Positions 35,725 through 45,203 of a DNA stretch of 64,000 bases are shown here, piece by piece (the first letter of the stretch is position 1; the number at the start of each line of letters is the position of its first letter). A model generated the notes under the pieces. The model saw only the letters and a list, made by a program, of their open reading frames with translations. It did not search any database and was not told the origin of the DNA. This stretch comes from Clostridiales bacterium oral taxon 876 str. F0540 (GTDB lineage Bacteria; Bacillota; Clostridia; Clostridiales; Clostridiaceae), in assembly GCA_000466585.1 (NCBI GenBank), contig KE993496.1, positions 54,611 to 118,610 of the forward strand, written 5' to 3'. The translations under genes and the position numbers were made by a program.

Positions 35725-36852
35725 ATGAGAAAAAAGAGTTTGATTATTATAGCTGTAATAATAGTACTAATTTCAGCTTGGTATTATGCTTTTAAAGTTA
35801 ATTATAATACTAGAGGATATATCAATAATACGATAAACAAGCTTCAGGGAAAGACCTTAAATAATAAATTTGAGACTAAAATAAAATCGGGTAATTTAGC
35901 TACAGATTATAATATAGATACAGTTCTTAAGGACATAGATAAACTGGGACTTAATACGCTAAATATTCCTGTGGCTATAAATATAGAGAGCCTTACAGCA
36001 AGCAACATGACAATAGATAATTCAAGCAAAGAAAAGGCAATAAGACTTATTAAGGAGCTAAAAGGAAAGAAAATAAATATAATACTAGAGCCTTATCCAT
36101 GGATCGCCAATGGAACAAAATATGAAACTGAATGGCTTCCCGATAACAAGGATGAGTTTTTTGCTAACTGGAAAACAAAAGTGTTAAAACCTCTTATAGA
36201 TGAGGTGGCAGTGCCCTATAGAGTTGACGCTTTTAATATAGGTACGAGCTTTACAAAATTTGAAAATGAAGAAGAAGGCTTTTGCAATATGATAGATTAT
36301 GTAAGGCAGTATTATAAAGGCTTGGTTACCTATAGAACCAGCTTTTGGATTACTGTAGACTGGAAGGACCCAGCCACGCAAAAGCAGCAGGAGAAGCTGC
36401 AGCAGGACTATGAAAAAAAGCTTAATAATAAGATATTTTCGAAGGTGGATTTTATCTCAATTGCAGCTTACTTTGAGCTAACAGAAAATGATACAAATAC
36501 AGTTGACAATTTAGTAAGCGCCATAGAAAGTACTCAAAGATATAAGAGAAAGCAGAATATAAAGCAGGAGATTAAGAATTTTTATGATAAATGGAACAAG
36601 CCGATTTTCTTTGGAGAGCTAGGCTTTCCAATAACTGATAAGGCTTCTATAGAGCCTTGGAATCCAAATCAGACGGATAAATTAAATGAAAAGGAACAGG
36701 CTAATTGCTTTGAAGCTTATAGAAGATCCTTTGAAAAGGAACCCTGGAATTTAGGCTTTTCTGTATTTGCCATTGGCGAAAACGGTCCTGATAAGAGATA
36801 TTATCCAAGTCAATATAGCACAGAGATAATAAAAGATTGGTATAAAAAATAG
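35725..36852 (+). CDS. Secreted/anchored TIM-barrel glycoside hydrolase-like protein
   Basis: A 375-residue protein starting at ATG 35725 (GGAG upstream; the ATG at 35713 has no site). One N-terminal membrane anchor covers residues 5-22. The remainder reads as a GH113-like barrel: NIILEPYPWIANG, DAFNIGTSF near the acid/base region and PIFFGELGFP with a candidate nucleophile Glu. Several strand ends carry aromatic residues suited to sugar stacking. The likely location is the outer face of the membrane, acting on cell-surface or environmental mannan-like glycans. The family call is moderate. Confidence 0.6.
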   Translation: MRKKSLIIIAVIIVLISAWYYAFKVNYNTRGYINNTINKLQGKTLNNKFETKIKSGNLATDYNIDTVLKDIDKLGLNTLNIPVAINIESLTASNMTIDNSSKEKAIRLIKELKGKKINIILEPYPWIANGTKYETEWLPDNKDEFFANWKTKVLKPLIDEVAVPYRVDAFNIGTSFTKFENEEEGFCNMIDYVRQYYKGLVTYRTSFWITVDWKDPATQKQQEKLQQDYEKKLNNKIFSKVDFISIAAYFELTENDTNTVDNLVSAIESTQRYKRKQNIKQEIKNFYDKWNKPIFFGELGFPITDKASIEPWNPNQTDKLNEKEQANCFEAYRRSFEKEPWNLGFSVFAIGENGPDKRYYPSQYSTEIIKDWYKK

Positions 36853-36933
36853 GCTTCAAACTTCGCAATATAGGAAATATTTTTATGTTTGCCTGATGCT
36901 AGAATTAACTTAACGAACAGGAGGTGAACTAAT

Positions 36934-38244
36934 GTGGAAACTATAGATATTTTTCAGAAGGTAATAGACTACATCGAAGAAAACTTAAAGACAGAATTAA
37001 ATATTGAAGAACTTGCAGCCATGGCAGGCTTTTCAACTTATCATTTTATGCATGTTTTCGGAGATATGGTCGGTATGCCCTTATATGCTTATATAACCAA
37101 GAGAAGGGTTAAGAATGCTATTTATGAAATCTACAAAGGCAGCAAGCTGATTGATACAGCTCTCCTTTATGGCTTTGATACTCATGCAGGATTTTTTAAA
37201 GCCTTTAAGCGGGAGTATGGCTGTTCGCCTTCAAAATATATTAAGTCCACTTTAGTTTGTAAGCCTGATTTGGTTAATTTAAGGCGGGAGGCAAAATTAA
37301 TGTTAACACAAACACAATTAAGACAAATACTTTTGAACTGGAACATCGATTCAAAAACAGAAATAAAGGAGGTTTACTTCTTCGGAGGAAATATTAAAGC
37401 TTGGAATATAGGTGAACAATATGTTCTTAAAACCGGCATGGATATTTCAGGACTGCGTACCCATATTTTATTTGCAGAAGCACTTTCTAAAGAAGGAATC
37501 AATTCCGCATATCAAGTAAAAACAAGAGACGGAAAAGATTTTATTCAAGATGGTGAACGTTTTTATGTTTTGCTCAATCGTATTGAGGGTAGATACCTTA
37601 CTCCAGAAGAGAGATACTCCTATGATAGAGAGCTGACAGGTGAAAAATATGGAATAGCCATAGGCAAACTTCATAAGGTGCTAAAAAGCCATGAGGATAA
37701 CCTTGAGGTAAATGATACAAATTTATATGATGTAGTCACAAAATGGGCTATGCCAGAAACAAAGCGTATTATGGAGCAGTGGAATTGTCCTTTGCCGGAA
37801 GAGTTTTATAATGAATATACAGCAAACTTTGGCAGGCTTTATGACAAGCTTCCTAAGCAGATAATCCATCGTAATCCAAATCCGACTAACGTTATTTTTA
37901 ATGGCAATGATGTAAGTGGATTTATAGACTTTGACATAAGTGAAAAGAATGTAAGAATTTTTGATCCTTGCTATTGTGCAACTGGAATACTTTCAGAAGC
38001 AGCTGAAATAACAGGCGGTTATGAAAAGTGGCCAGAAATTCTTAAAGGTGTTATAAAAGGATATGACAGTATATGTTCATTAAGCACTGAAGAAAAACAA
38101 GCTCTTATATATGTAATTTACTCTATTCAGATGATTTTTATTGCTTATCTCAATGGTCATGATGATGAAAAGGCAGCAGCTATGGAAAATAGAAAAATGC
38201 TTATTTGGATTTGGAAAAATGCTGATAAACTAAGTTTTGAATAA
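36934..38244 (+). CDS. AraC-type regulator fused to aminoglycoside phosphotransferase-like domain
   Basis: A 436-residue fusion with a GTG start after a perfect AGGAGGTGA. Residues 1-110 are an AraC/XylS double helix-turn-helix (IEELAAMAGFSTYHFMHVF and YGFDTHAGFFKAFKREYG). Residues ~125-430 form an APH/choline-kinase-like domain. The catalytic loop reads HRNPNPTNV instead of the usual H-x-D-x-x-x-x-N, so the catalytic Asp is Asn, while the metal-binding IDFD is kept. It may sense rather than phosphorylate a small molecule. No DNA target is evident. Confidence 0.85.
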   Translation: METIDIFQKVIDYIEENLKTELNIEELAAMAGFSTYHFMHVFGDMVGMPLYAYITKRRVKNAIYEIYKGSKLIDTALLYGFDTHAGFFKAFKREYGCSPSKYIKSTLVCKPDLVNLRREAKLMLTQTQLRQILLNWNIDSKTEIKEVYFFGGNIKAWNIGEQYVLKTGMDISGLRTHILFAEALSKEGINSAYQVKTRDGKDFIQDGERFYVLLNRIEGRYLTPEERYSYDRELTGEKYGIAIGKLHKVLKSHEDNLEVNDTNLYDVVTKWAMPETKRIMEQWNCPLPEEFYNEYTANFGRLYDKLPKQIIHRNPNPTNVIFNGNDVSGFIDFDISEKNVRIFDPCYCATGILSEAAEITGGYEKWPEILKGVIKGYDSICSLSTEEKQALIYVIYSIQMIFIAYLNGHDDEKAAAMENRKMLIWIWKNADKLSFE

Positions 38245-38263
38245 TAGAATATAAAAGTTACTT

Positions 38264-38305
38264 TAAAGGGTATGTTGCAAAACGGGTTGTGACGTACCCT
38301 TTTTG
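38264..38305 (+). terminator. Rho-independent terminator
   Basis: AAAGGGTA.. / ..TACCCTTTTT with inner wobble pairing TGTTGCAA / TTGTGACG and a T tail. Ends the AraC-APH transcript. Confidence 0.75.
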
Positions 38306-38413
38306 ATGTGGAAAATTTTCATATATATGGTGGGATAAGTGTGATATAATTTTTAAAAGCATTAAATAGAAGTACTTGAATTTTATGGGGAATTTTTAAG
38401 GGGGAAATAACTT

Positions 38414-39631
38414 ATGAAAAGAATTAAAGAAAGAATTAACACAATCATAAAGCTAGAAGAAGAGATAAAATCTGAGGGTAAAATAGCTCTGCAAAGATTG
38501 CAGGATAGGCTTTTAGCAGAAGGTGGTCCTGTAATTGAAAATATTGAAGGAGACAATGAAAATAATCTAGTGACCTTCTTTTATTTTGCCGAAGAGTCTA
38601 TGGATAATGTCTTATTTATACCTCCAGTTGATATGAGAAATATACAAGAAAATAAGATGGATAGATTATTGGATACTAATGTATGGCATATAACATACAA
38701 AGTAAGAAATGACGTTTATTTTGGTTATTATTTTTGCCCTAATGATCCTCTTGATGATGATTGGGAAAAGAGAGGAGATAATTTAGCTTCTGATAAATTT
38801 AATAATAAGGTACTAGTTTTTAAAGGTGAAAAAGGGAATAAAGATGTAATAAGACCTTATGTGGTAATGCCTAAAGCAGAGCCCCGCTTTTGGACAAAGG
38901 AAAGAAGTGAAATCTCTAAGGGAAAATTGCATGAACATTATTTTGAAAGCAAAAGCTTCAAGGAGCCCAGAAAACTTAGAGTTTACACACCTTTTGGTTA
39001 TAAAGAAAATAATGATCCTTATGGACTTCTAGTGCTGACTGATGGAGATGAATATATTAATATGCTTTCTGCAAAAGAAGTACTTGATAATCTAATTGAT
39101 GATAAAAAGATTCCACCTATAGCAGTTTTATTTATAGACTCAACTGAAACAAGAATGGAAGAACTAAAATGCAGTGATGAATTTGGAAGTGTTGTAGTTA
39201 ATGAATTAATTCCTTGGGTTAGGAATAGTTATAATATATCAGAAAGCCCTGAGAAAACAATAATAGGAGGGTTAAGCTTAGGGGGACTGACAGCTGCTTA
39301 CTTAGGACTAAAACACTCAGAGGTATTTGGAAATGTACTTTCTCAGTCAGGTTCTTATTGGTACAAGCCTGAAGGTTATGAAGATAAAGAAAATAGCTGC
39401 TGGATGAGTTCTGAATACGAGAAAATAGATAAGCTTCCTGTTAAGTTTTACTTAAATGTAGGTGTTCTTGAAGCTAAAGCTGTAATGATTGATACAAATA
39501 TAAACTTTAAAGATTTATTAATTTCTAAAGGCTATGATGTTTATTTTGAGGAATTTAAAAGCGGTCATGATTATTTATGCTGGGGTGAAACCTTGGCAAA
39601 TGGTCTGATTTCTTTAATAGGATCTAAATAG
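38414..39631 (+). CDS. Enterochelin esterase-like alpha/beta hydrolase
   Basis: A 405-residue protein. An N-terminal ~150-residue beta domain (VWHITYKVRNDVYFGYYF) resembles the enterochelin esterase N-terminal domain, followed by an esterase D-type alpha/beta-hydrolase domain. The nucleophile Ser is in GGLSLGGLTA, and the C-terminal His is in SGHDYLCWGE. Homologues (Fes/IroD) hydrolyse trilactone siderophores, though many clostridial members are of unknown substrate. Cytoplasmic: no signal peptide. ATG after GGGGGA. Confidence 0.8.
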   Translation: MKRIKERINTIIKLEEEIKSEGKIALQRLQDRLLAEGGPVIENIEGDNENNLVTFFYFAEESMDNVLFIPPVDMRNIQENKMDRLLDTNVWHITYKVRNDVYFGYYFCPNDPLDDDWEKRGDNLASDKFNNKVLVFKGEKGNKDVIRPYVVMPKAEPRFWTKERSEISKGKLHEHYFESKSFKEPRKLRVYTPFGYKENNDPYGLLVLTDGDEYINMLSAKEVLDNLIDDKKIPPIAVLFIDSTETRMEELKCSDEFGSVVVNELIPWVRNSYNISESPEKTIIGGLSLGGLTAAYLGLKHSEVFGNVLSQSGSYWYKPEGYEDKENSCWMSSEYEKIDKLPVKFYLNVGVLEAKAVMIDTNINFKDLLISKGYDVYFEEFKSGHDYLCWGETLANGLISLIGSK

Positions 39632-39652
39632 AGCTATACTGGAGGTGTTTCT

Positions 39653-40201
39653 ATGGAAACAATAGAAACAAAAAGATTAATATTGAGAGACTGGAGTGAA
39701 AGCGACAGTTCAGATTTATATGAATATGGAAAAGACGATAGAGTTGGGCCAAATGCAGGTTGGCCTGTCCATAAAAGCCCGGAAGAAAGCAAAGCTGTTG
39801 TAAAAATGTTTATCGAAGACAATGATTGTTATGCCATTGTATTAAAAGCTGAAAATAAAGTAATCGGTGGAATCGGAATGCATAACAGGAAACCAGATGA
39901 AGCTTTGAAAGAATTAAGGCAAAGGGAAATCGGGTACGCTCTAAATCCAGCTTACTGGGGTAACGGCTATATACCTGAGGCGGTAGAGGCTTTAATCAAG
40001 TATGGTTTTGAAAAAATGGACCTTGATTTAATTTGGTGCGGGCATTATGACTTTAATAATAAATCTAAAAGAGTAGTTGAAAAATGCGGATTTAATTATA
40101 AGTTCACCCGGGATGTTACAATGAGACTTTTAGGCAACAAACCTACCAGAGAGCTGGTTTATAATATTATGAAGGATGAATATTATAGGAAGAACGATTA
40201 A
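39653..40201 (+). CDS. RimJ/RimL-type GNAT acetyltransferase
   Basis: A 182-residue member of the ribosomal-protein-alanine-acetyltransferase-like GNAT group. The N-terminus is IETKRLILRDW, the core EIGYALNPAYWGNGYIPEA binds acetyl-CoA, and NNKSKRVVEKCGF follows. ATG after GGAGG, 21 bases downstream of the esterase gene. Substrate unknown. Confidence 0.9.
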   Translation: METIETKRLILRDWSESDSSDLYEYGKDDRVGPNAGWPVHKSPEESKAVVKMFIEDNDCYAIVLKAENKVIGGIGMHNRKPDEALKELRQREIGYALNPAYWGNGYIPEAVEALIKYGFEKMDLDLIWCGHYDFNNKSKRVVEKCGFNYKFTRDVTMRLLGNKPTRELVYNIMKDEYYRKND

Positions 40202-40228
40202 TAAAAAAGCTTAATGAAAAACATTAAT

Positions 40229-40261
40229 AAAGGATGCAGGCAAAATGTATGCATCCTTTTA
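40229..40261. terminator. Bidirectional terminator
   Basis: AAAGGATGCA / TGCATCCTTTT stem between convergent genes, with A/T-rich flanks on both sides. Confidence 0.8.
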
Positions 40262-40266
40262 AATAA

Positions 40267-40839
40267 TTATAAATCTAAAATCATATCCTCAAGTCTTCTC
40301 TTAGGAACATGGTGAACCTGGTTTTCATCTCTCCAGTATTTAATATCCTTTGAAGTATTTAAATCCTCTAGAACAACTTCTTCTTTTGGCTTTCCGAGAG
40401 CTATAACAAGAAGAATTTCATATTTCTCAGGGATATTTAAAGCTGTTCTTAAAGCGTCTCTATCTACAGAGCCAAACATGCAGCCGCCAAGTCCTTTTTC
40501 AGTAGCTCCTAATAGAATACTTTGACAAGCTATACCATGATCCCACATAGGGTTTTTACTTATTTCTTTATCTAAAAGCATTATAATATAACCAGCAGGT
40601 CTTTCACCTTCTGAAGGTCCATTCCAATCCTTTAAGTAACCTGCCCATCTTAAGTTTGGAAAAATCAACGAGTTCTTTTCTTCACTGCTTGAAATTATGT
40701 ACTTTAGAGGCTGAAGATTAGCTCCTGAAGAGGATAAACGTGCTAGATCTACTAATTCCTTTAAAGTGCTTTCTTCAATTTTAACATCTTCATAAAATCT
40801 TCTGTAGGTTCGATTTTTTTCAACTAAATCACGAATCAT
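40267..40839 (-). CDS. Nitroreductase-family FMN protein
   Basis: A 190-residue nitroreductase: RTYRRFYED and LARLSSSGANLQPLKYI at the N-terminus bind FMN phosphate, and GLGGCMFGSVDR lies in the middle. IACQSILLGATEKGLGG is the usual dimer helix. It reduces nitro compounds, flavins or related acceptors with NAD(P)H. Start ATG 40839 after GGGGGTA. Confidence 0.9.
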   Translation of the reverse strand: MIRDLVEKNRTYRRFYEDVKIEESTLKELVDLARLSSSGANLQPLKYIISSSEEKNSLIFPNLRWAGYLKDWNGPSEGERPAGYIIMLLDKEISKNPMWDHGIACQSILLGATEKGLGGCMFGSVDRDALRTALNIPEKYEILLVIALGKPKEEVVLEDLNTSKDIKYWRDENQVHHVPKRRLEDMILDL

Positions 40840-40911
40840 TTTGATACCCCCATTTTTATAAATTTGTATTTATATGAATATGATAACACCTTTAAATTAA
40901 CTTGTCTTTAT

Positions 40912-41334
40912 CTACTCTATGAATCCTCTGTTTCTCATAGATTCCTCATTTTTAAATTTCGCCATGCCTGTAAGCATTTTAGAATAGCCAAGCTTTTTGT
41001 AAAAGTTCTGTGCTGTTGGATTTGCATATAATAGTATATTCATATTTTGAAGCTTGCTTTCAAGCTCCTTCATGATAATTCTTCCAATACCTTTTTTATG
41101 ATATTCGGGAAGTACAGCTATATCGTAAATACCTGCCTGAAAAACTCCATCAGAAATTGCTCTTCCTGTGCCTATAAGCTTATCATTATCGAATACAAAT
41201 ACTCGTACAAAGCTGTTCTCAAAGGCTATTTGAGTTTCTTTCACAGGGTGTGTTGAAAGCCCTGCTTTTTCAATAACGTCACAAATTATTTCCCAATTTA
41301 TATTATTGCAGTCAAATTTTAAATTAATGTTCAT
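40912..41334 (-). CDS. GNAT-family acetyltransferase
   Basis: A 140-residue single-domain GNAT enzyme: IYDIAVLPEYHKKGIGRIIM holds the acetyl-CoA-binding loop, and ANPTAQNFYKKLGY the conserved C-terminal strand. ATG after GGAGG. Substrate unknown. Confidence 0.9.
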   Translation of the reverse strand: MNINLKFDCNNINWEIICDVIEKAGLSTHPVKETQIAFENSFVRVFVFDNDKLIGTGRAISDGVFQAGIYDIAVLPEYHKKGIGRIIMKELESKLQNMNILLYANPTAQNFYKKLGYSKMLTGMAKFKNEESMRNRGFIE

Positions 41335-41518
41335 ACTCTTCTACCTCCAATTGAAGTGAAACTTATTCGCTATCACTTGCAGATTATTTTAGAAGCTAAT
41401 TTAGAACTTCTACATTCTTGCATAGTAAGTTGTTTAATTATAATATACCTTAAACTATTTAAAAATAATATAATTTAAGTTACAATATTTACATGAAACT
41501 AACGAAAAGGTGGATAGT

Positions 41519-42280
41519 ATGAAAGATATTGTAAAAATTTTAGGCGTACCTTTTAATAGAGTTACTATGGAGGAAACGGTAAGTAAAGTCAAAAAAGAGA
41601 TAAATTCAGATAGAGAAAAGCCTTATCACATAATAACAGGCAATCCTGAAATTGTTGTTAGCTATAAAAAAGAAAAGGCACTTCAGGATATAATTAATGA
41701 TACAGACTTAATAACTCCGGATGGTATAGGTATAATACTAGCTTCAAGATGGAAGAGAGATGCTCTTCCAGAAAGAGTTGCAGGTTATGATTTGCTTATA
41801 AATGTATTAAAAGAGGGCGACAAAAAAAAATGGTCTTTTTATTTTCTGGGTGCTGATGAAGATACAAATAGAAAAGCAGTGGAAAATATAAAAGAAAAAT
41901 ATCCTAATGTTGTTATTTTAGGAAGGCATAATGGATTTTTTAATGGGGAAGAGGAAGAAAAGATAATTTCAGAAATTACAACTACACAGCCTGATATTTT
42001 AGTTGTGGCGCTTGGGGCTCCACGAGCTGAAAAATGGATATACAGAAATAAAAGTAAACTTAACACAAAGGTAACTTTTGGTGTAGGTGGAAGTTTAGAT
42101 GTAATTGCTGGAAAAGTAAAAAGAGCTCCTCTTATATGGCAAAAGTTAAATCTTGAATGGTTTTACAGGCTAATATGCCAGCCTTCAAGATGGCGAAGAC
42201 AGCTAGTTTTGCCAGTGTTTGCATGTAAAGCCTTTGGCGAGGCTGTAAAGGAAAATATTTTGCATAAAAAGGAAAACTAG
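41519..42280 (+). CDS. tagA: WecG/TagA-family glycosyltransferase
   Basis: A 253-residue GT26 enzyme starting at ATG 41519 after AAAAGG; the GTG at 41510 overlaps that site. Motifs TGNPEIVV, LITPDGIGI with the catalytic Asp, and VALGAPRAEKW are diagnostic. It transfers N-acetylmannosamine (or a related sugar) to undecaprenyl-PP-GlcNAc to start a wall teichoic acid or secondary wall polymer. The C-terminus is amphipathic and basic for membrane binding. The gene stands alone, without other teichoic acid genes. Confidence 0.85.
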   Translation: MKDIVKILGVPFNRVTMEETVSKVKKEINSDREKPYHIITGNPEIVVSYKKEKALQDIINDTDLITPDGIGIILASRWKRDALPERVAGYDLLINVLKEGDKKKWSFYFLGADEDTNRKAVENIKEKYPNVVILGRHNGFFNGEEEEKIISEITTTQPDILVVALGAPRAEKWIYRNKSKLNTKVTFGVGGSLDVIAGKVKRAPLIWQKLNLEWFYRLICQPSRWRRQLVLPVFACKAFGEAVKENILHKKEN

Positions 42281-42461
42281 CATAATCCATAATGCCATTT
42301 ATGGAAGGAATTATGGTTTGTAATGGCTTAGCTATTAACTTATAATGTTCAATAAATGGAGCCATAAAAATATTTATTTTTATGGACTGCATGAGCAGTA
42401 CAAAATGCATAGCGGTTAGCTGCCGTTATGATTAGTATGAGAAATGCAGGAGGGATTTAAA
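42281..42461. other. Intergenic stretch with several small inverted repeats
   Basis: CCATAAT / ATTATGG (42287-42314), CCATAAAAATA / TATTTTTATGG (42362-42385) and CATAGCGG / CCGTTATG (42407-42429) form three hairpins in the 180 bases between tagA and the next gene. None has a clear T tract. They may be a leader structure or repeat debris. Confidence 0.35.
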
Positions 42462-42809
42462 ATGGTTAAGTATTTAACTCAACATGCTAATAGAAAGGAC
42501 TTCTTTTCAGAGCTTCAGGAAAATGAGGTTTTTATGTATTCCTACCTTGATTTTAAGTGGGAAGATGTACTTAAAATTGCAGAAGAAAATAATGTTCATA
42601 TTGAGTATATCCAAAAAGGAACTGAGGAATACAAGCAATACGGAGAATGTGCGGCTAAGGTTTTAAAAATAGGCGGCAGAATTTATGAATATAAAATAGG
42701 TTCTGAGGAAGTAATAAAAGTTGAAGCAAGAGATGAAGCAGCTGCAAGAATTAAGCTTGTAGATAAGCTGTTTAAAAATAATTATATTACTCTAAAAAAA
42801 GCTAATTAA
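42462..42809 (+). CDS. Conserved-looking cytoplasmic protein of unknown function
   Basis: A 115-residue protein starting at ATG 42462 after AGGAGGG; the in-frame start at 42444 lacks a site. It is rich in E and K, with no membrane segment or cysteine motif beyond a single ECAAK. The predicted pattern is alpha/beta (ending EARDEAAARIKLVDKLFKNN). A strong terminator follows. I do not recognise the family. Confidence 0.7.
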   Translation: MVKYLTQHANRKDFFSELQENEVFMYSYLDFKWEDVLKIAEENNVHIEYIQKGTEEYKQYGECAAKVLKIGGRIYEYKIGSEEVIKVEARDEAAARIKLVDKLFKNNYITLKKAN

Positions 42810-42810
42810 A

Positions 42811-42866
42811 AAAAGGGATGTTACACAACACACCAGTTTGGGTGTTCTGTGACATCCCTTTTGTTT
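42811..42866 (+). terminator. Rho-independent terminator with long stem
   Basis: AAAAGGGATGTTACA.AACAC / GTGTTCTGTGACATCCCTTTT followed by GTTTAA. Confidence 0.85.
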
Positions 42867-42968
42867 AATAAAATTGGTATATTCTATTAAGAGTTTATGT
42901 AATATAATTAATACAAATAAAGGTAAACTTTAAACATACAAGGTATGATATAAAATGAGAGGCTTTTT

Positions 42969-44042
42969 ATGGATAACAAATTAAAGTCAAAGATAATAAT
43001 AATTGCACTTGCACCAATAATTTTTATTTTAAACATTATAACTAAAAGCTATCCTGAACTTATCGAAAAATATTATTCAACAGGAATTGATAAGGCTATA
43101 AGACAAGGACTAAGCATAATTACAGGTATTTTTCCTTTTTCAGCAGCAGAATTTTTAGTAATAACATTTGTAATAATTTTAATGATGTCCCTTATTATTT
43201 TGATAATTAAAATAGTAAAAGGAGGATTTGTTAAGCAGTTTACTAATGTTTTAGCTTTTGCTTCAAGTTTATATATTATATTCATGATTTTTTGGGGCTT
43301 TAATTATAATAGAGTATCCTTCGATAAGATTGCAAGCCTTAAGATAGAAAAGTCCTCTAAAGAAGATTTATATAAGCTTTGCGAAAATCTTATAGCACGG
43401 GCTAATACTTTAAGAGGCAAGGTTTACGAAAATACCAAAGGTATTATGACGATTCAGGGAGGCTATAAGGATGTTTTCAAAAGAGAAGCTTTAGGCTATG
43501 ATGCTGCTTCTAAAATCTATCCTGAACTTGGAGGAAAATACGGCCCGCCTAAGAGGATTTTGTTGTCTGAAAAAATGTCTTATACAGGTATTACCGGTAT
43601 CTATATGCCTTACACAGGTGAGCCAAATGTAAATATTAATGTTACTGATTTCATGCTGCCTGCTACTGCAGCTCATGAAATGGCTCATCAGAGAGGTTTT
43701 GCAAGAGAGGATGAAGCAAATTATATTGCGTATGTAACCTGTTCAATGCACCCAGACTATGATTTCCAATACTCAGGGGTGATGCTGGCAGTTATATATT
43801 CTATGAATGCACTTGCAGACAATGATATTGAAAGCTATAAACAGCTTGCTAAGACCTATTCTGAAGGTGTTAGAAGAGATATTATATATGATTCAGAGTT
43901 TTGGCAGAGGTATAAAGGAAAAACTGAGAAAATTACCAATCAAGTAAATAATACATATTTAAAATCAAACGGGCAGAAGGATGGAGTACAGAGCTACGGA
44001 AGAATGGTGGATTTATTGCTTGCTGAATATAAGAAGAAATAA
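42969..44042 (+). CDS. DUF3810 membrane protein with HExxH motif
   Basis: A 357-residue protein with three N-terminal membrane helices (about 9-26, 55-80, 90-113) and a C-terminal soluble domain. The zinc-protease-like motif AAHEMAHQRGFAREDEANY shows H-E-x-x-H plus a downstream Glu, which suggests a gluzincin-like metallopeptidase. Such DUF3810 proteins are common in clostridia and not characterised. ATG after AGAGG. Confidence 0.8.
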   Translation: MDNKLKSKIIIIALAPIIFILNIITKSYPELIEKYYSTGIDKAIRQGLSIITGIFPFSAAEFLVITFVIILMMSLIILIIKIVKGGFVKQFTNVLAFASSLYIIFMIFWGFNYNRVSFDKIASLKIEKSSKEDLYKLCENLIARANTLRGKVYENTKGIMTIQGGYKDVFKREALGYDAASKIYPELGGKYGPPKRILLSEKMSYTGITGIYMPYTGEPNVNINVTDFMLPATAAHEMAHQRGFAREDEANYIAYVTCSMHPDYDFQYSGVMLAVIYSMNALADNDIESYKQLAKTYSEGVRRDIIYDSEFWQRYKGKTEKITNQVNNTYLKSNGQKDGVQSYGRMVDLLLAEYKKK

Positions 44043-44060
44043 TAACTTTTATAATAATAA

Positions 44061-44304
44061 GGGACTGTCTCAAAATAGTTTAAACCTGCTGCGTGTTATT
44101 TGAATTCTGAGAAACATTCGCTACGCAGATAAGACTAATAATTAAAAAATTTATAAATCCTGAATCCTATAAACTCGCTTCGCTTAAACAATATAGGATT
44201 CTTAACGGCTTTATAAATTTTTTAATTAAAGTCTTATTGCTGCTCGCTCAAATGTTTCTAGTAATTCAAATAACACGCTAGGTTTTTCTATTTTGAGATA
44301 GCCC
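44061..44304. repeat. 244-bp palindromic repeat (MITE-like)
   Basis: The ends GGGACTGTCTCAAAATAG and CTATTTTGAGATAGCCCC are inverted repeats (15 of 18). Pairing continues inwards almost throughout (GTGTTATTTGAATT / AATTCAAATAACAC, AAAAAATTTATAAA / TTTATAAATTTTTT, AATCCTATA / TATAGGATT) to a central loop. It has no coding potential. The GGG(A)CTGTCTCAAAA ends resemble insertion-sequence termini, so a non-autonomous element is likely. It separates two convergent genes and could also terminate transcription. Confidence 0.8.
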
Positions 44305-44311
44305 CTTTATT

Positions 44312-44962
44312 TTATACCAATAATCCTATAACAATTAAAAGCTGTGCAAAAGTATAGGTTGCCATTACGATTGAACCGTTATTCTCTTTTCGAGCAGAAA
44401 ACATATCAAATGCCAATAGAGAATCTGATATGATAAAGGACAATGATCCTAAAAATGTTAGCATAAAGGATAGTAAGGAAACAGCCCAAATACGAGATAA
44501 ACTCATAAAGCTCATGGTACAAATTATACATGTATAAAAAATAGCCGGAATTTTCATAGACCCCATTGAAGATAAGAGTTTCTTAAATACTAAATAAACT
44601 ATGCCAATATAGGGAAGTAAGAATAATAAGAACCAAATAGGTATAGGTTTTACCATATATGAACTTAAAGCAAAAATGTAGATATAAAATGCATGCCCTA
44701 TCAAAAATGATATAATACCAGCTAAGACCCAGCTGCTTTTACTATTTTTCAGTAAAAAGACATCACCTAAAAACCCAAAGGTTAGAGCTAAAAGAACATA
44801 GTAGTTTATATGTGGTGAATTTAGTAAATAGAAAACTCCAAGAAGAGGCATTAAAAATGGTTTGGTAAATACTATTCCTTTTCTTTTGTTCTTTTTTTCA
44901 TAAAAGATATTTAATATACACAAAATTAGAAATGGTACAATTATGGCCAACTTTACTGTCAT
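44312..44962 (-). CDS. YhhN-family (lysoplasmalogenase-like) membrane protein
   Basis: A 216-residue protein with about eight membrane helices. Family signatures are FTKPFLMP, GFLGDVFLL, IGHAFYIYIF and ISDSLLAFDMF followed by TYTFAQLLIVIG. Characterised members (e.g. human TMEM86B) hydrolyse the vinyl-ether bond of lysoplasmalogen, which fits an anaerobe that makes plasmalogens. ATG after AGAGGTG. Confidence 0.88.
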   Translation of the reverse strand: MTVKLAIIVPFLILCILNIFYEKKNKRKGIVFTKPFLMPLLGVFYLLNSPHINYYVLLALTFGFLGDVFLLKNSKSSWVLAGIISFLIGHAFYIYIFALSSYMVKPIPIWFLLFLLPYIGIVYLVFKKLLSSMGSMKIPAIFYTCIICTMSFMSLSRIWAVSLLSFMLTFLGSLSFIISDSLLAFDMFSARKENNGSIVMATYTFAQLLIVIGLLV

Positions 44963-45175
44963 AATTTAATACACCTCTGATGAAAAGTAATATACACCTA
45001 TATTATACAGCATTTACTTTATTTTCAAAAGAAGCTTTTCTCTGCATTTATTATAATAAATGTAATAAGTTATGAGATAAAGTTAAGTAGAATTTCAAAA
45101 GCATTTTACTAGTGTATGATGATGTAACTGCATGGTTTAAATAGCAAGTTTACTTGAAATCTGCCTGATAAAAAA

Positions 45176-45200
45176 TCCTTGGGCACTTTTGTACCCAAGG
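45176..45200 (-). terminator. Terminator of the 55-residue protein gene
   Basis: CCTTGGG / CCCAAGG stem; on the minus strand it is followed by ATTTTTTA. Confidence 0.75.
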
Positions 45201-45203
45201 AAT

